From positions 434,001 through 498,000 of the forward strand of contig CAVSUJ010000002.1 in assembly GCA_963731205.1 (NCBI GenBank): DNA of 64,000 bases. Reading direction: 5' to 3'. Shown one piece after another: positions 26,182-34,523 of this stretch; position 1 is the stretch's first letter, and every line of letters begins with the position of its first letter. Source of the DNA: DATAZK01 sp963731205 (lineage in GTDB: Bacteria > Actinomycetota > Actinomycetes > Frankiales > Frankiaceae). The notes beneath the pieces were generated by a model. That model made no database searches. It was not told where the DNA came from and was given only the letters and a program-made list of their open reading frames with translations. The position numbers and the translations under genes were made by a program.

Positions 26182-27068
26182 TCGTTCACCTCTGGCGTTG
26201 AGTCGGGCTCGGCAAGCTCTGAAATCAGGAGATCGGGATCGGCAAGCGGGTTCTCCTCCGCGGAGAGCCGGGGTGCGGCTTCGCCACCGAGATAGACGTT
26301 GGACAGATCGGCCTCGACCTCCTTGGGGGTTCCCGTGAGGACGACCCGGCCGTTGACCATGACCGCCGCCGTGTCGGCGACGTCGAGCACCGCCGCCGCG
26401 AACTGCTCGACGACGAGGATGGTGACCCCGTCGGCGGAGATCGTGCGGACGGCTTCATAGAGCTGGTCGACGATCAGCGGGGCCAGCCCCATCGACAGCT
26501 CGTCCAGCAGCAGCAGGCTCGGGTCGCTGGCGATGGCCCGGGCGACGGCCAGCATCTGCTGCTCGCCTCCGGACATCGTCCCGGCCATCTGGGTGCGGCG
26601 CTCGGAAAGGCGCGGGAAGTAGGAGAACGCCCGCTCCTCGACCTCCTTGCGGCTCATCCCCCGGTAGGTCACCATCTGAAGGTTTTCCTTCACCGTCAGG
26701 TTGGGGAAGACGCCCCGACCTTCCGGGATGGTGCACAGTCCGGCGCGGGCCAGGGCGACGGGATCTGCCCCGTTGACCCGTCGCCCACCGAGCATGACGT
26801 CGCCGGCGGTCGGTGTGTGCAGACCGGCGACGACACGCATCATCGTCGACTTGCCGGCGCCGTTGGGTCCGAGGACGGCGACCACGCCGCCCGCCGGCAC
26901 CGTCAGGTCGACACCGTGCAGGACCTCGATGGCGCCATAGCCCGCGCGTACTCCGCGCAGTTGCAGGAGCGGCTCCGGGATGACCACTGACAAGTCGCTA
27001 TAACCTCTCTGCGCCGTAGCTCGCTGACTCGGGACGGTGTACGCGTCCCCTGCCGCAGCTGGGGTCAC
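26178..27068 (-). CDS. livF: Liv-type ABC importer ATPase, LivF-like
   Basis: The ATPase has Walker A GPNGAGKST, the LivF-type CTIPEGRGVFPNLTVKENL block, signature MSGGEQQML and Walker B LLLDELSMGLAP. This is the second ATPase of the hydrophobic amino-acid-type (HAAT) importers. The GTG at 27068 overlaps the stop of livG; a later GTG just before the conserved start would remove about 27 unconserved residues and is equally possible. A C-terminal acidic tail of about 40 residues is longer than usual. Confidence 0.9.
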   Translation of the reverse strand: MTPAAAGDAYTVPSQRATAQRGYSDLSVVIPEPLLQLRGVRAGYGAIEVLHGVDLTVPAGGVVAVLGPNGAGKSTMMRVVAGLHTPTAGDVMLGGRRVNGADPVALARAGLCTIPEGRGVFPNLTVKENLQMVTYRGMSRKEVEERAFSYFPRLSERRTQMAGTMSGGEQQMLAVARAIASDPSLLLLDELSMGLAPLIVDQLYEAVRTISADGVTILVVEQFAAAVLDVADTAAVMVNGRVVLTGTPKEVEADLSNVYLGGEAAPRLSAEENPLADPDLLISELAEPDSTPEVNE

Positions 27069-27811
27069 GCGGCCACCTCCTTGGCGGTGCCGAGATAGGC
27101 AGCCTGAACCTTCGGGTCGGCCCGCACGGTAGTGGGGTCGCCCTCGGCCATCAGCTGGCCGAAGTCGAGCACGAAGATGTTGGAGCAGACCTGCATGACC
27201 AGCTCCATGTCGTGCTCGACGAGCAGAATCGCCATGCCCTCCGCGGCGAGCGAGTGGAGCAGGTCCGCGAAGGTCTTGGTCTCCTCCTCGTCCTGACCCG
27301 ATGCCGGCTCGTCCAGCAGCAGCAGCCGCGGACGGATCGCGAGCGCCCGGGCCAGCTCGACGAGGCGGCCCTGACCGGTGGGCAGGGAATCGGCACGCAC
27401 GTCGGCAACCTCGGTGAGGCCCACCCGGGCGAGCAGGTCATCGACGCTCGGCGGATTGCCCTCGAGCGTGTTGGCGCGCTTCCCCCACTGCTTGCGCAGG
27501 CCGCCCGCCACGTGGATGTTCTCCCGCACGGTCAGCTGCCCGAAGAGCTCGAGCCGCTGGAAGGTGCGCGCCATCCCCAGCCGGGCCCGCTTGTAGGGCA
27601 GCATCCCGCCGATGTCCTTGTCGTCGAGCACCACCTTGCCCCGGGTGGGATCCAGCTGGCCGGTGATGACGTTGAACATCGTGGTCTTGCCGGCACCGTT
27701 CGGACCGATCAGACCGGTGATCCGTCCCGCTTCGGCAGCCAGGCTCACCGACGAGAGCGCGGTGTGGCCGCCGAAGCGAACCGTGACGTCCTGAACCTCA
27801 AGCAGGGACAT
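27065..27811 (-). CDS. livG: Liv-type ABC importer ATPase, LivG-like
   Basis: The 248-residue ATPase has Walker A GPNGAGKTT, GMARTFQRLELFGQLTVRENI (the LivG Q-loop region), a signature reduced to PTGQGRLVELARAL and Walker B LLLDEPASGQDEEE. It is slightly unusual in that LSGGQ has become LPTGQG and the D-loop reads SGQD. The ATG at 27811 follows GGAGGT and overlaps the end of the permease gene by 14 bases, so translation is coupled. Confidence 0.9.
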   Translation of the reverse strand: MSLLEVQDVTVRFGGHTALSSVSLAAEAGRITGLIGPNGAGKTTMFNVITGQLDPTRGKVVLDDKDIGGMLPYKRARLGMARTFQRLELFGQLTVRENIHVAGGLRKQWGKRANTLEGNPPSVDDLLARVGLTEVADVRADSLPTGQGRLVELARALAIRPRLLLLDEPASGQDEEETKTFADLLHSLAAEGMAILLVEHDMELVMQVCSNIFVLDFGQLMAEGDPTTVRADPKVQAAYLGTAKEVAA

Positions 27812-29987
27812 TCGAGACCTCCGGGAGATGCAGCGTGCGGTCGAGCACGAGGACATCCTCGTCGGCGACGGGGCCGTCGAGGCCCAGCCACTCCAGAGGC
27901 ACCGACGTGCCGTCGGCCGAGACCGCACTCGGGCCGGCCTCCTTGGCTGCCCGGCGGTCGTCGAGCGCCTGCGCGATGCCAGGCAGCGCGAGCAGGATGA
28001 CGAACCCACCGATCACCAGCGTCCAGCCGTCCACCACGTTGTTGGTACGCAGCAGATACAGCAGCCCGACCAGACCGACGCCGCCGCCGATCAGCGCCGG
28101 GTAGCGGATGGTCAGCCCGAACTTCGGTCGCAGATCAGCAGCGATGAAGCCGTTGGGGTTGTTGCCGAGGCCGATGGCACCGAAGCCGGTCAGGATCGAG
28201 GACGCCTGGGTCAGCCGCTGGCCGTTGAAGATGTTCGACGTGATCGGCATGCCGAGGAAGACCGCGGCAAAGAACGCGCTCCCGATGGAGCTCACCCCTC
28301 CGATGACGACCACCAGCAAGATGGCGAGCCCGTTGAAGAACTGGAACGTGTCAGGCGTCGCCGTCTGCAAGGCCGCGCCGTAGATACCTCCACCGAAACC
28401 GGCCATGGCCGCCGACAGGGTGAAAACGGCCAGCGTGGTCATGCGCGGGTTCATGCCCAGCGTCTCGCACGCCGCCGGACTCTCCTTGAGGGCGAGCAAG
28501 CGCTGACCGAACTGGCTGCGCCGGACCGCGACGACCACCAGAGCCATGAGCGCGAACATGATCGCCCCGAAGACGAAGTAGGTCTTGGGCGACTTCACCG
28601 AGATGCTGCCGATGCTGAACGGGTTGAACGACAGCGACCCCGACTCGAACAGGTCGAACTTCTTGTGACCGAACGAGTTGAACGCGGGCAACTGGAACAC
28701 CCAGTTGTCGAGCGTCACAGCGAAAGCTGCGGTCAGCAGGGCCAGATAGATCCCCGATAGTCGCAGTGCGGGAAGCGAGATGATCGCTCCCGCCACGGCG
28801 GCGACCAGCGCCGCCAGCAAGAGTGAGGCAGGCGCCCCATTCGCACCGGCATGAGCAACGACCACCGCCCCGATGCCGGCGAAGGACAGTTGACACAGGG
28901 ATATTCGGCCCGCGTAGCCCACGAGCGGAATCAGGGACAGGGCGATGATCCCTATACCCCACATCTTCAACGAGGCGAACAGGTCGCCCGCGGAGATGAT
29001 GGGTGTGGCGGCAAGCGCCATCACCACGATGATCCCGACGAAGATCAGGCTTCCGCCCCAGGTAGGTGTCGGACTGATCTCGCGCGTTCGCTGGGTGGAC
29101 GAGCCGCGCAGCTTGGTCTGCTTCAACAGCAGGACCGCGAGCAGCAGGACGAACACCGGGGTGACGGCCCCGAGCCCGCTCACGTACTGCTGACCCGTCT
29201 TGATCTTCGGCAGGTAGCCGACGACGAGGTCGTTGGCGAGGCCCAGGATCAAAGCTCCGACGAACGTCATCGGCAGGCTGCGCAGGCGTCCGATCATCGA
29301 CGCGGCATAGGCGTTGACGATCAGCAGCGTCAGAGGCAGCGCCGAGAGGTTCAGCTTCGGCGCGACCAGGATTCCGGCGAGGGCAGCGAGCTGGGTGCCG
29401 ATGATCCAGGACGCCTGCGACGCGCGGTTGGGGCGCGCTCCGTTCATCACGGCCAGGGACCGGTCGTCGACCGTGGCCCGCATCGCGATGCCGAGACGGG
29501 TCCGGTACAGCAGCAGCCGCAGTCCGATGGCGACGAGGCCGGCGAGCACGAGCACGGTGACGTCGTTGTAGGGGATGTCGATGTTGGCGACGGTGAACTT
29601 GTTGCCGAACAGCTCGTGCGTCGTCCGGAAGGTCGTCGGGTCCCAGATCGTCTGGACGATTCCCACGGTGGCCACCAGGACGGCGACGGTCACCACGAGC
29701 TTGGTCGCGTCGGAGGTGCCCTCCAAACGCCGCATGATGAAGCGTTCGAGCAGCAGCCCGAGACCGGGAGCCAGGATCCCCAAGGTGATCAGGATGGCGA
29801 TGGGTGCCGGCCAGTTCCAGGCGAAGCGCATCTGCCAGTAGGCGAAGGCCGCGAACGCGCCCGTCGCGCCGTGGGCGAAGTTGAAGACGCCGGTGGTGAC
29901 GTAGGTCAGCGTCAAGCCGCTCGCAGTGATCGCGTAGATGCCGGCAGTCGTCAGACCACTGATTGCGTAGATCAGGAACTCATGCAT
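27798..29987 (-). CDS. Fused LivH-LivM ABC importer permease
   Basis: The 729-residue protein joins two HAAT permeases that are normally separate. Residues 1 to about 290 are LivH-like (TASGLTLTYVTTGVFNFAHGATGAFAAF, RATVDDRSLAVMNGARPN). Residues from about 310 are LivM-like (LVGYAGRISLCQLSFAGIGA, LALKESPAACETLGMNPR, GGGIYGA). At least 16 hydrophobic segments are visible, and a C-terminal cytoplasmic tail of about 60 residues follows. The operon continues with livG, livF and a small membrane protein, but no periplasmic binding protein is near. Given the surrounding genes it may import a steroid, bile acid or steroid metabolite rather than an amino acid; this is inference. Confidence 0.88.
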   Translation of the reverse strand: MHEFLIYAISGLTTAGIYAITASGLTLTYVTTGVFNFAHGATGAFAAFAYWQMRFAWNWPAPIAILITLGILAPGLGLLLERFIMRRLEGTSDATKLVVTVAVLVATVGIVQTIWDPTTFRTTHELFGNKFTVANIDIPYNDVTVLVLAGLVAIGLRLLLYRTRLGIAMRATVDDRSLAVMNGARPNRASQASWIIGTQLAALAGILVAPKLNLSALPLTLLIVNAYAASMIGRLRSLPMTFVGALILGLANDLVVGYLPKIKTGQQYVSGLGAVTPVFVLLLAVLLLKQTKLRGSSTQRTREISPTPTWGGSLIFVGIIVVMALAATPIISAGDLFASLKMWGIGIIALSLIPLVGYAGRISLCQLSFAGIGAVVVAHAGANGAPASLLLAALVAAVAGAIISLPALRLSGIYLALLTAAFAVTLDNWVFQLPAFNSFGHKKFDLFESGSLSFNPFSIGSISVKSPKTYFVFGAIMFALMALVVVAVRRSQFGQRLLALKESPAACETLGMNPRMTTLAVFTLSAAMAGFGGGIYGAALQTATPDTFQFFNGLAILLVVVIGGVSSIGSAFFAAVFLGMPITSNIFNGQRLTQASSILTGFGAIGLGNNPNGFIAADLRPKFGLTIRYPALIGGGVGLVGLLYLLRTNNVVDGWTLVIGGFVILLALPGIAQALDDRRAAKEAGPSAVSADGTSVPLEWLGLDGPVADEDVLVLDRTLHLPEVSNVPA

Positions 29988-30127
29988 CCGCGGAGGGCCT
30001 CTTTCGTCCGGCCGGAGCTATTGGTGGGATCGCGCGCGAGCTCAGCGTCGGGACCGAACCACCCGTCGCTGCCGAACAGGCGGCTCGGCAACCAGGGTGG
30101 CGCAGATCACTCCCGCCATTCGCGCTA

Positions 30128-30141
30128 TGAAACCTGTTCCG
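30128..30141. promoter_or_regulatory. Possible KstR-type operator of the Liv-type operon
   Basis: TGAAACCTGTTCCG matches TnnAACnnGTTnnA at all specified bases but the last. It lies about 140 bases upstream of the fused permease gene over a plausible minus-strand promoter. One-mismatch hits are not rare by chance. Confidence 0.35.
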
Positions 30142-30238
30142 GTCACGCGCTGCAACCGGATCACGCATTTCACAGGCGTTGCGAAGCAATCTTTTCTATA
30201 TGGCAGAAGGTGACATCTGGCGGATGCCGTCCCCTCGC

Positions 30239-30274
30239 CTGACGGAATGTCAGAAACTCCTGAGTCGCCGTCAG
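30239..30274. promoter_or_regulatory. Tandem CTGACG-type palindromes
   Basis: CTGACGGAATGTCAG (30239-30253, one mismatch) and CTGAGTCGCCGTCAG (30260-30274, two mismatches) are centred 21 bases apart, two turns of the helix, so two dimers could bind the same face. The second site is followed one base later by TATACA, a good -10 box for the plus-strand gene. Confidence 0.65.
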
Positions 30275-30386
30275 GTATACAGCGAGGCAGCACTCTATTC
30301 ACCGGCCGTTCACCGGTTCTGACCGGCCCTCCCCAGCCTGCTCCCGCTCATCGATCGCCCGTTCACTGCAACCCGAAGGACCCGCT

Positions 30387-31562
30387 ATGACGACCGAGCA
30401 GTCGCACGTCCCATCGGCTGTGAAGGCCATCGGCGGCGACCCCGCCGACCGGCCCAAGACGTCCTCCCGCGACTACGGCAAATTGCATGCAGACCTCACG
30501 CAATGGCTCGGCGGCATCCTGCCGAGCGGCGCCGAGCCGGTCCTCGGTCAGCTCGACGTGCCGAGCGGCAATGGCATGTCCAGCGAGACGCTGCTGTTCG
30601 AGGCGAGCTGGACCGAGGGCGGCAGCCGGCGCAGCGAATCCCTGGTGGCACGGGTGGCGCCCGACCCCGCGGCCGCGCCGGTCTTCGAGGCGTACTACCT
30701 CGACCGGCAGTTCCGCGTCATCCAGGAGGTACGCGAGTTGACGGCCGTGCCGGTGCCCAACCTGCGCTGGCTCGAGACCGACCGCTCCGTCCTCGGCGAG
30801 CAGTTCTTCGTCATGGATCGCATCGACGGTGTCGTGCCGACCGACCTGCCGCCGTACGCGCTGACCGGCTGGGTCGCCGAGGGCTCCCCCGAACAGCGGC
30901 AACGGCTGCAGGACACGTCGGTCAAGGTCCTGACCGACCTGCACGCGATCCCGAATGCCGCCGAGCGCTTCGCGTTCCTGCAGCCGCACGCCACCGATCC
31001 GAGCGCGCTGCGCCAACACGTCATCGACACCCGCCGCTACTACGACTGGACCTCCTCCGACGGGATGCGCTCGCCGCTCATCGAGCGCGCCTTCGAGTGG
31101 CTCGACGCGAATTGGCCCGAGCACGAGGGACCGACCGTGCTGTCGTGGGGCGACTCGCGGATCGGCAACATGATGTACCGCGACTTCGCGCCCGTCGCCG
31201 TCCTCGACTGGGAGATGGCCGCTGTGGCCCCGCCGGAGGTCGACCTGGCATGGATGGCGTTCATGCACTTCTTCTTCGAGAGCATGCTCGGCAAGCACGG
31301 GCTGTCGGGACTGCCCGACCTGCTCAAGCCGGCCGACATCGCCGCCACCTACGCCAAGCTCTCCGGCTACGAACCGCGCGACCTCGATTGGTACCTGACC
31401 TACAACGCGGTCCGCTACGCGATCGTCATGTTCCGGATCGGGCGCCGGCAGCTGCTGTTCGGCGAGATGGAACTGCCGGAGAATCTCGACGACATGACCG
31501 GCATCAGGGACGAGCTCGAGGCGCTGCTCGCAGGGTCCTCGCCGCTTCACATCGGGTCCTGA
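30387..31562 (+). CDS. Aminoglycoside-phosphotransferase-fold kinase (Rv3168-like)
   Basis: The 391-residue protein has the APH/choline-kinase fold. The catalytic loop reads LSWGDSRIGNMMYR, where Asp is the base and Asn binds metal, and the metal-binding DFG equivalent is LDWEMA. The ATP-site Lys of the N-lobe is not obvious (LVARVAPDP). Such proteins are common beside acyl-CoA dehydrogenases in actinobacteria and probably phosphorylate a hydroxylated metabolite rather than an antibiotic. It is divergent from the Liv-type operon, behind the tandem palindromes. Its TGA stop touches the KstR2-type operator of the next operon. Confidence 0.85.
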   Translation: MTTEQSHVPSAVKAIGGDPADRPKTSSRDYGKLHADLTQWLGGILPSGAEPVLGQLDVPSGNGMSSETLLFEASWTEGGSRRSESLVARVAPDPAAAPVFEAYYLDRQFRVIQEVRELTAVPVPNLRWLETDRSVLGEQFFVMDRIDGVVPTDLPPYALTGWVAEGSPEQRQRLQDTSVKVLTDLHAIPNAAERFAFLQPHATDPSALRQHVIDTRRYYDWTSSDGMRSPLIERAFEWLDANWPEHEGPTVLSWGDSRIGNMMYRDFAPVAVLDWEMAAVAPPEVDLAWMAFMHFFFESMLGKHGLSGLPDLLKPADIAATYAKLSGYEPRDLDWYLTYNAVRYAIVMFRIGRRQLLFGEMELPENLDDMTGIRDELEALLAGSSPLHIGS

Positions 31563-31575
31563 ACAAGCGCTTGGT
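31562..31575. promoter_or_regulatory. KstR2-type operator of the F420-oxidoreductase to ltp3 operon
   Basis: AACAAGCGCTTGGT is an exact match to AnCAAGnnCTTGnT. It lies 44 bases upstream of the GTG at 31619, whose -10 box TAGGGT (31607-31612) is six bases before the start, so the mRNA is probably leaderless and the operator sits just upstream of the -35 region. Confidence 0.8.
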
Positions 31576-31618
31576 CCCGGCCGGGCGAGGCGGCCGACAC
31601 GGCAGCTAGGGTGCACTC

Positions 31619-32653
31619 GTGAGCAAGCAGATGAAGCTCGGACTCTCGCTCGGCTACTGGGGGGCCGGCAAGCCCGACCACACCGAGGCGGTCGCGGAGG
31701 CAGAGCGGCTCGGCTTCGACTCGATCTGGACCGCGGAGTCGTGGGGCTCTGACGCGCTGACCCCGCTGGCCTGGCTCGGCGCTCGCACGACGCAGATCCG
31801 GCTCGGCACGGCGCTGATGCAGCTTTCGGCCCGCACGCCCACCGCTGCCGCGATGGCCGGCCTGACGATGGACCTGCTGTCCGACGGGCGCTTCGTCATG
31901 GGACTCGGCGTCTCCGGCCCGCAGGTGGTCGAAGGCTGGTACGGCGAGCCGTTCGCCCAGCCGCTCGCCCGCACCCGGGAGTACGTGAAGATCGTGCGCG
32001 ATGTCATGGCCCGCGAGAAGCCGGTGACCAACGACGGGCCGCACTACCCGCTGCCCTACCCGGGAGGCACCGGCCTGGGCAAGCCGCTCAAGCCGATCAC
32101 GCACCCGCTGCGCGCCGACCTGCCGATCATCCTCGGCGCCGAAGGGCCCAAGAACATCGCGCTCGCCGCCGAGATCGCCGATGGCTGGCTGCCGATCTTC
32201 TACGCGCCCAAGCACGAGGGGATGTACCGCGAGTACCTCGACGAGGGCTTTGCCCGGCCGGGAGCTCGCCGCACGGCCGACGACTTCGAGGTGTTCGCCG
32301 GTGCGCCCGTCATCGTCACCGATGACGTGGAGGCCGCCGCCGACATGATCCGTCCGGGCATCGCGCTCTACATCGGGGGGATGGGCGCCAAGGAGGTCAA
32401 CTTCCACGCCCGGGTCTACGAGCGGATGGGCTACGAGGCCGAGGTCGCCAAGATCCAGGACCTCTATCTCTCCGGCCAGAAGAACGAGGCGATCGCTGCC
32501 GTCCCCACTCGACTCATCGAGGAGACGGCGCTGATCGGTCCCATGGACAAGCTGCGCGACGACCTCGCCGCCTGGCAGGAATCGTTCGTCACCTGCATGC
32601 TGCTGCCACCCGACATCGCGACCATGCGCGTCATGACCGAACTCTTGTCCTGA
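31619..32653 (+). CDS. LLM-class F420-dependent oxidoreductase, Rv3520c-like
   Basis: The 344-residue TIM-barrel protein has LGYWGAGKPDHTEAV, TAESWGSDALTPLAW, GLGVSGPQVVEGWYG and LPIILGAEGPKNIALAAEIADGWLP. These blocks closely match Rv3520c, a presumed F420-dependent enzyme of the mycobacterial cholesterol region. It is the first gene of a five-gene plus-strand operon (spacing 1-22 bases) with an SDR, a DUF35 protein and two Ltp-type proteins, the same order as Rv3520c-Rv3523 apart from the inserted SDR. The start is a leaderless GTG behind an exact KstR2-type operator. Confidence 0.88.
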   Translation: MSKQMKLGLSLGYWGAGKPDHTEAVAEAERLGFDSIWTAESWGSDALTPLAWLGARTTQIRLGTALMQLSARTPTAAAMAGLTMDLLSDGRFVMGLGVSGPQVVEGWYGEPFAQPLARTREYVKIVRDVMAREKPVTNDGPHYPLPYPGGTGLGKPLKPITHPLRADLPIILGAEGPKNIALAAEIADGWLPIFYAPKHEGMYREYLDEGFARPGARRTADDFEVFAGAPVIVTDDVEAAADMIRPGIALYIGGMGAKEVNFHARVYERMGYEAEVAKIQDLYLSGQKNEAIAAVPTRLIEETALIGPMDKLRDDLAAWQESFVTCMLLPPDIATMRVMTELLS

Positions 32654-32673
32654 TACAGAACGAGGAGAACCCA

Positions 32674-33498
32674 GTGGCTGGATTCATCGACTACACCGGC
32701 AAGAACGTGCTCGTCACCGGCGGTTCGTCAGGAGTTGGCGCCTCACTCGTCGATCTGCTCGCGAGCCTCGGCGCATCCGTCACCGTGCTCGACCGCCAGG
32801 ACCCACCGGCGCAGATCCAGTCGTCGGTGAGCGGTTTCATCAAGGCCGACCTTTCCGACCCGGCCTCCGTCGACGCGGCGATCGAGCAGGCGCCCGCGCG
32901 CCTCGACGTCCTGGTCAACAACGCCGGCGTGGCCGACACCTTCCCGCCGCGCGTCGTCATCGCCGTCAACTACCTGGCGCTGCGGCGGCTGTCGGAGAAG
33001 CTGATCGACCGCATGCCCCCTGGCAGCGCCATCGTCAACACCGCGTCGATGGCCGGCCAGGGCTGGCCCGCCCACCTCACCGAGATCAACGAGCTGATCT
33101 CGATCGGCGACTGGGAGAAGTCGCTGGAATGGGTCGACGTCAACCAGCCCACGCTGTTCCCGCAGGCGTACGGGTTCTCCAAGGAGATCAACCAGATCTG
33201 GACCCGCCGCTCGTCCCACGCGACCATCGCCCGCGGGGTGCGCACCGTCAGCGTCTGCCCCGGCATCATCGACACCCCGCTGCTGACCGACTTCCGCGCC
33301 ACCATGGGCGAGCAGGTCATCGACTGGACGGTCTCGCAGTCCACCGGTGTGCTCTGCACGCCGCGCCAGGTCGCCGACGTCATCGCGTTCCTCGGCAGCA
33401 GCGCCGCGTCACTCATCAACGGCGAGAACGTCTACGCCGACTACGGTTTCTCCGCCGCCATGGCGACCGGCCAGGTCGACTTCAGCGGCATGGCCTGA
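32674..33498 (+). CDS. 3alpha-hydroxysteroid-dehydrogenase-like SDR
   Basis: The 274-residue SDR has TGGSSGVG, a short Rossmann half, NNAG, then VVIAVNYLALRRL and a 45-residue insertion between the catalytic Ser (NTASMAGQGW) and YGFSK. That insertion and the compact layout match the 3alpha-HSD/carbonyl reductase group (for example HsdA of Comamonas), which oxidise or reduce ring hydroxyls of steroids and bile acids. The C-terminus INGENVYADYGFSAA replaces the usual DGG motif. It is the second gene of the operon; the cofactor is probably NAD(H). A 3alpha-OH substrate would fit bile acid use. Confidence 0.78.
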   Translation: MAGFIDYTGKNVLVTGGSSGVGASLVDLLASLGASVTVLDRQDPPAQIQSSVSGFIKADLSDPASVDAAIEQAPARLDVLVNNAGVADTFPPRVVIAVNYLALRRLSEKLIDRMPPGSAIVNTASMAGQGWPAHLTEINELISIGDWEKSLEWVDVNQPTLFPQAYGFSKEINQIWTRRSSHATIARGVRTVSVCPGIIDTPLLTDFRATMGEQVIDWTVSQSTGVLCTPRQVADVIAFLGSSAASLINGENVYADYGFSAAMATGQVDFSGMA

Positions 33499-33520
33499 CC
33501 GAAAGGACAACGAACCACCC

Positions 33521-34522
33521 GTGGTGCGGCTCGTCGAAACCAAAATCGAATTCCCCTACAAGCGCAGCCTGGGTCCGGTGATCGGCCCCTTCAGTGCCGC
33601 GCTGGCCGAGCACCGCATCACCGGTGTGCGCACGAGTGCCGGGCGAGTGCTGTGCCCGCCGCTCGAGTACGACCCTGAGACCGGCGAGGGCAACGATCCG
33701 ACCCTGATCGACGTCGGCCCGGCCGGCACGGTCTCCTCGTGGACGTGGGTGGCCGAGCCGCTGCCCACCCATCCGCTGGACCGGCCGTTCGCGTTCGCCT
33801 TGATCAAGCTGGACGGCGCCGACACCGAGATGTTCCACGCCGTGGACGCCGGCAGCGAGGACGCCATCACCCGCGGCACGAGGGTGCTGCCGCAGTGGCG
33901 CGACGAGCCTCGCGGGCGCATCGACGATCTCGCCTACTTCGTGCCGGAGTCCGCGGCGGCCGCCGACTCAGCCGGACCGGTGCCGGCGAAGAACACCGAG
34001 CCGCTGCGGGTGATGGAGCACTGGGTCTCGCTGACCTACAACGAGGCCGTCGCCCCAGCCGCGGAACGGTTCGCGAGCGCGCTGCTGGAGGGTCGGATCA
34101 TCGGACAGAAATGTCCGGTGTGCTCTCGTACCTATCTCCCTCCCCGCGACAGCTGCACGGTCGACGGCGTTCCGGTCAGCCCGGACAACGACGTCGACCT
34201 TCCCGACCGCGGGATCATCACCAACTACACGGTCGTGCTCCCGGTGCAGTACCCCGGACAGCGCGAGACCGAGCCGTTCGCCAGGGTCTCGGTGCTGCTC
34301 GATGGAGAAGAGGGCTTGTTGAACCTGCAGTCGGTCATCGGGCTCTCGGCTGCCGAGGTCCACCCGGGAATTCGCGTGAAAGCCGTGTGGGTGCCCGAGG
34401 GTGAGCGCAACGTCGCCGAGCTCGGCACCCGCAGCTGGGGTTCGGTCGACGGGTGCATCGCCGGGTGGGAGCCGACCGGCGAACCGGATGCCACGAACGT
34501 CGACATCGGGCGGGTGAGCTGA
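33521..34522 (+). CDS. Double DUF35 OB-fold protein, Rv3521-like
   Basis: The 333-residue protein contains two DUF35-type units. The first (about 20-150) keeps the OB fold but only one Cys (VLCPPL). The second (about 180-320) has GQKCPVCSRTYLPPRDSC, a three-Cys remnant of the zinc ribbon, followed by an OB fold (VLPVQYPGQRETEPFARVSVLLDG). DUF35 proteins activate thiolase-fold Ltp enzymes, and two Ltp-type genes follow. The order matches Rv3521-Rv3522-Rv3523. I use the GTG at 33521; a second GTG three bases on is possible. GAAAGGAC lies upstream at a long spacing. Confidence 0.8.
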   Translation: MVRLVETKIEFPYKRSLGPVIGPFSAALAEHRITGVRTSAGRVLCPPLEYDPETGEGNDPTLIDVGPAGTVSSWTWVAEPLPTHPLDRPFAFALIKLDGADTEMFHAVDAGSEDAITRGTRVLPQWRDEPRGRIDDLAYFVPESAAAADSAGPVPAKNTEPLRVMEHWVSLTYNEAVAPAAERFASALLEGRIIGQKCPVCSRTYLPPRDSCTVDGVPVSPDNDVDLPDRGIITNYTVVLPVQYPGQRETEPFARVSVLLDGEEGLLNLQSVIGLSAAEVHPGIRVKAVWVPEGERNVAELGTRSWGSVDGCIAGWEPTGEPDATNVDIGRVS

Positions 34523-34523
34523 C

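Larger units (their letters stand above)
29988..30386. other. 399-base divergent regulatory region between the Liv-type operon and a phosphotransferase gene
   Basis: No coding region is supported here. It is locally richer in A/T than its surroundings (for example CTTTTCTATATGG near 30191). It holds a tandem CTGACG palindrome pair (30239-30274), a TATACA box at 30276-30281 aimed at the plus-strand gene, and a KstR-like site (30128-30141) next to a plausible minus-strand promoter (TTGCAG, 17 bases, TTTCAT). Confidence 0.6.

Noticed and set aside
30387..31562. Aminoglycoside resistance gene
   Set aside because: The fold is shared, but the sequence fits the Rv3168-like group found with acyl-CoA dehydrogenases, so a metabolic kinase is more likely.
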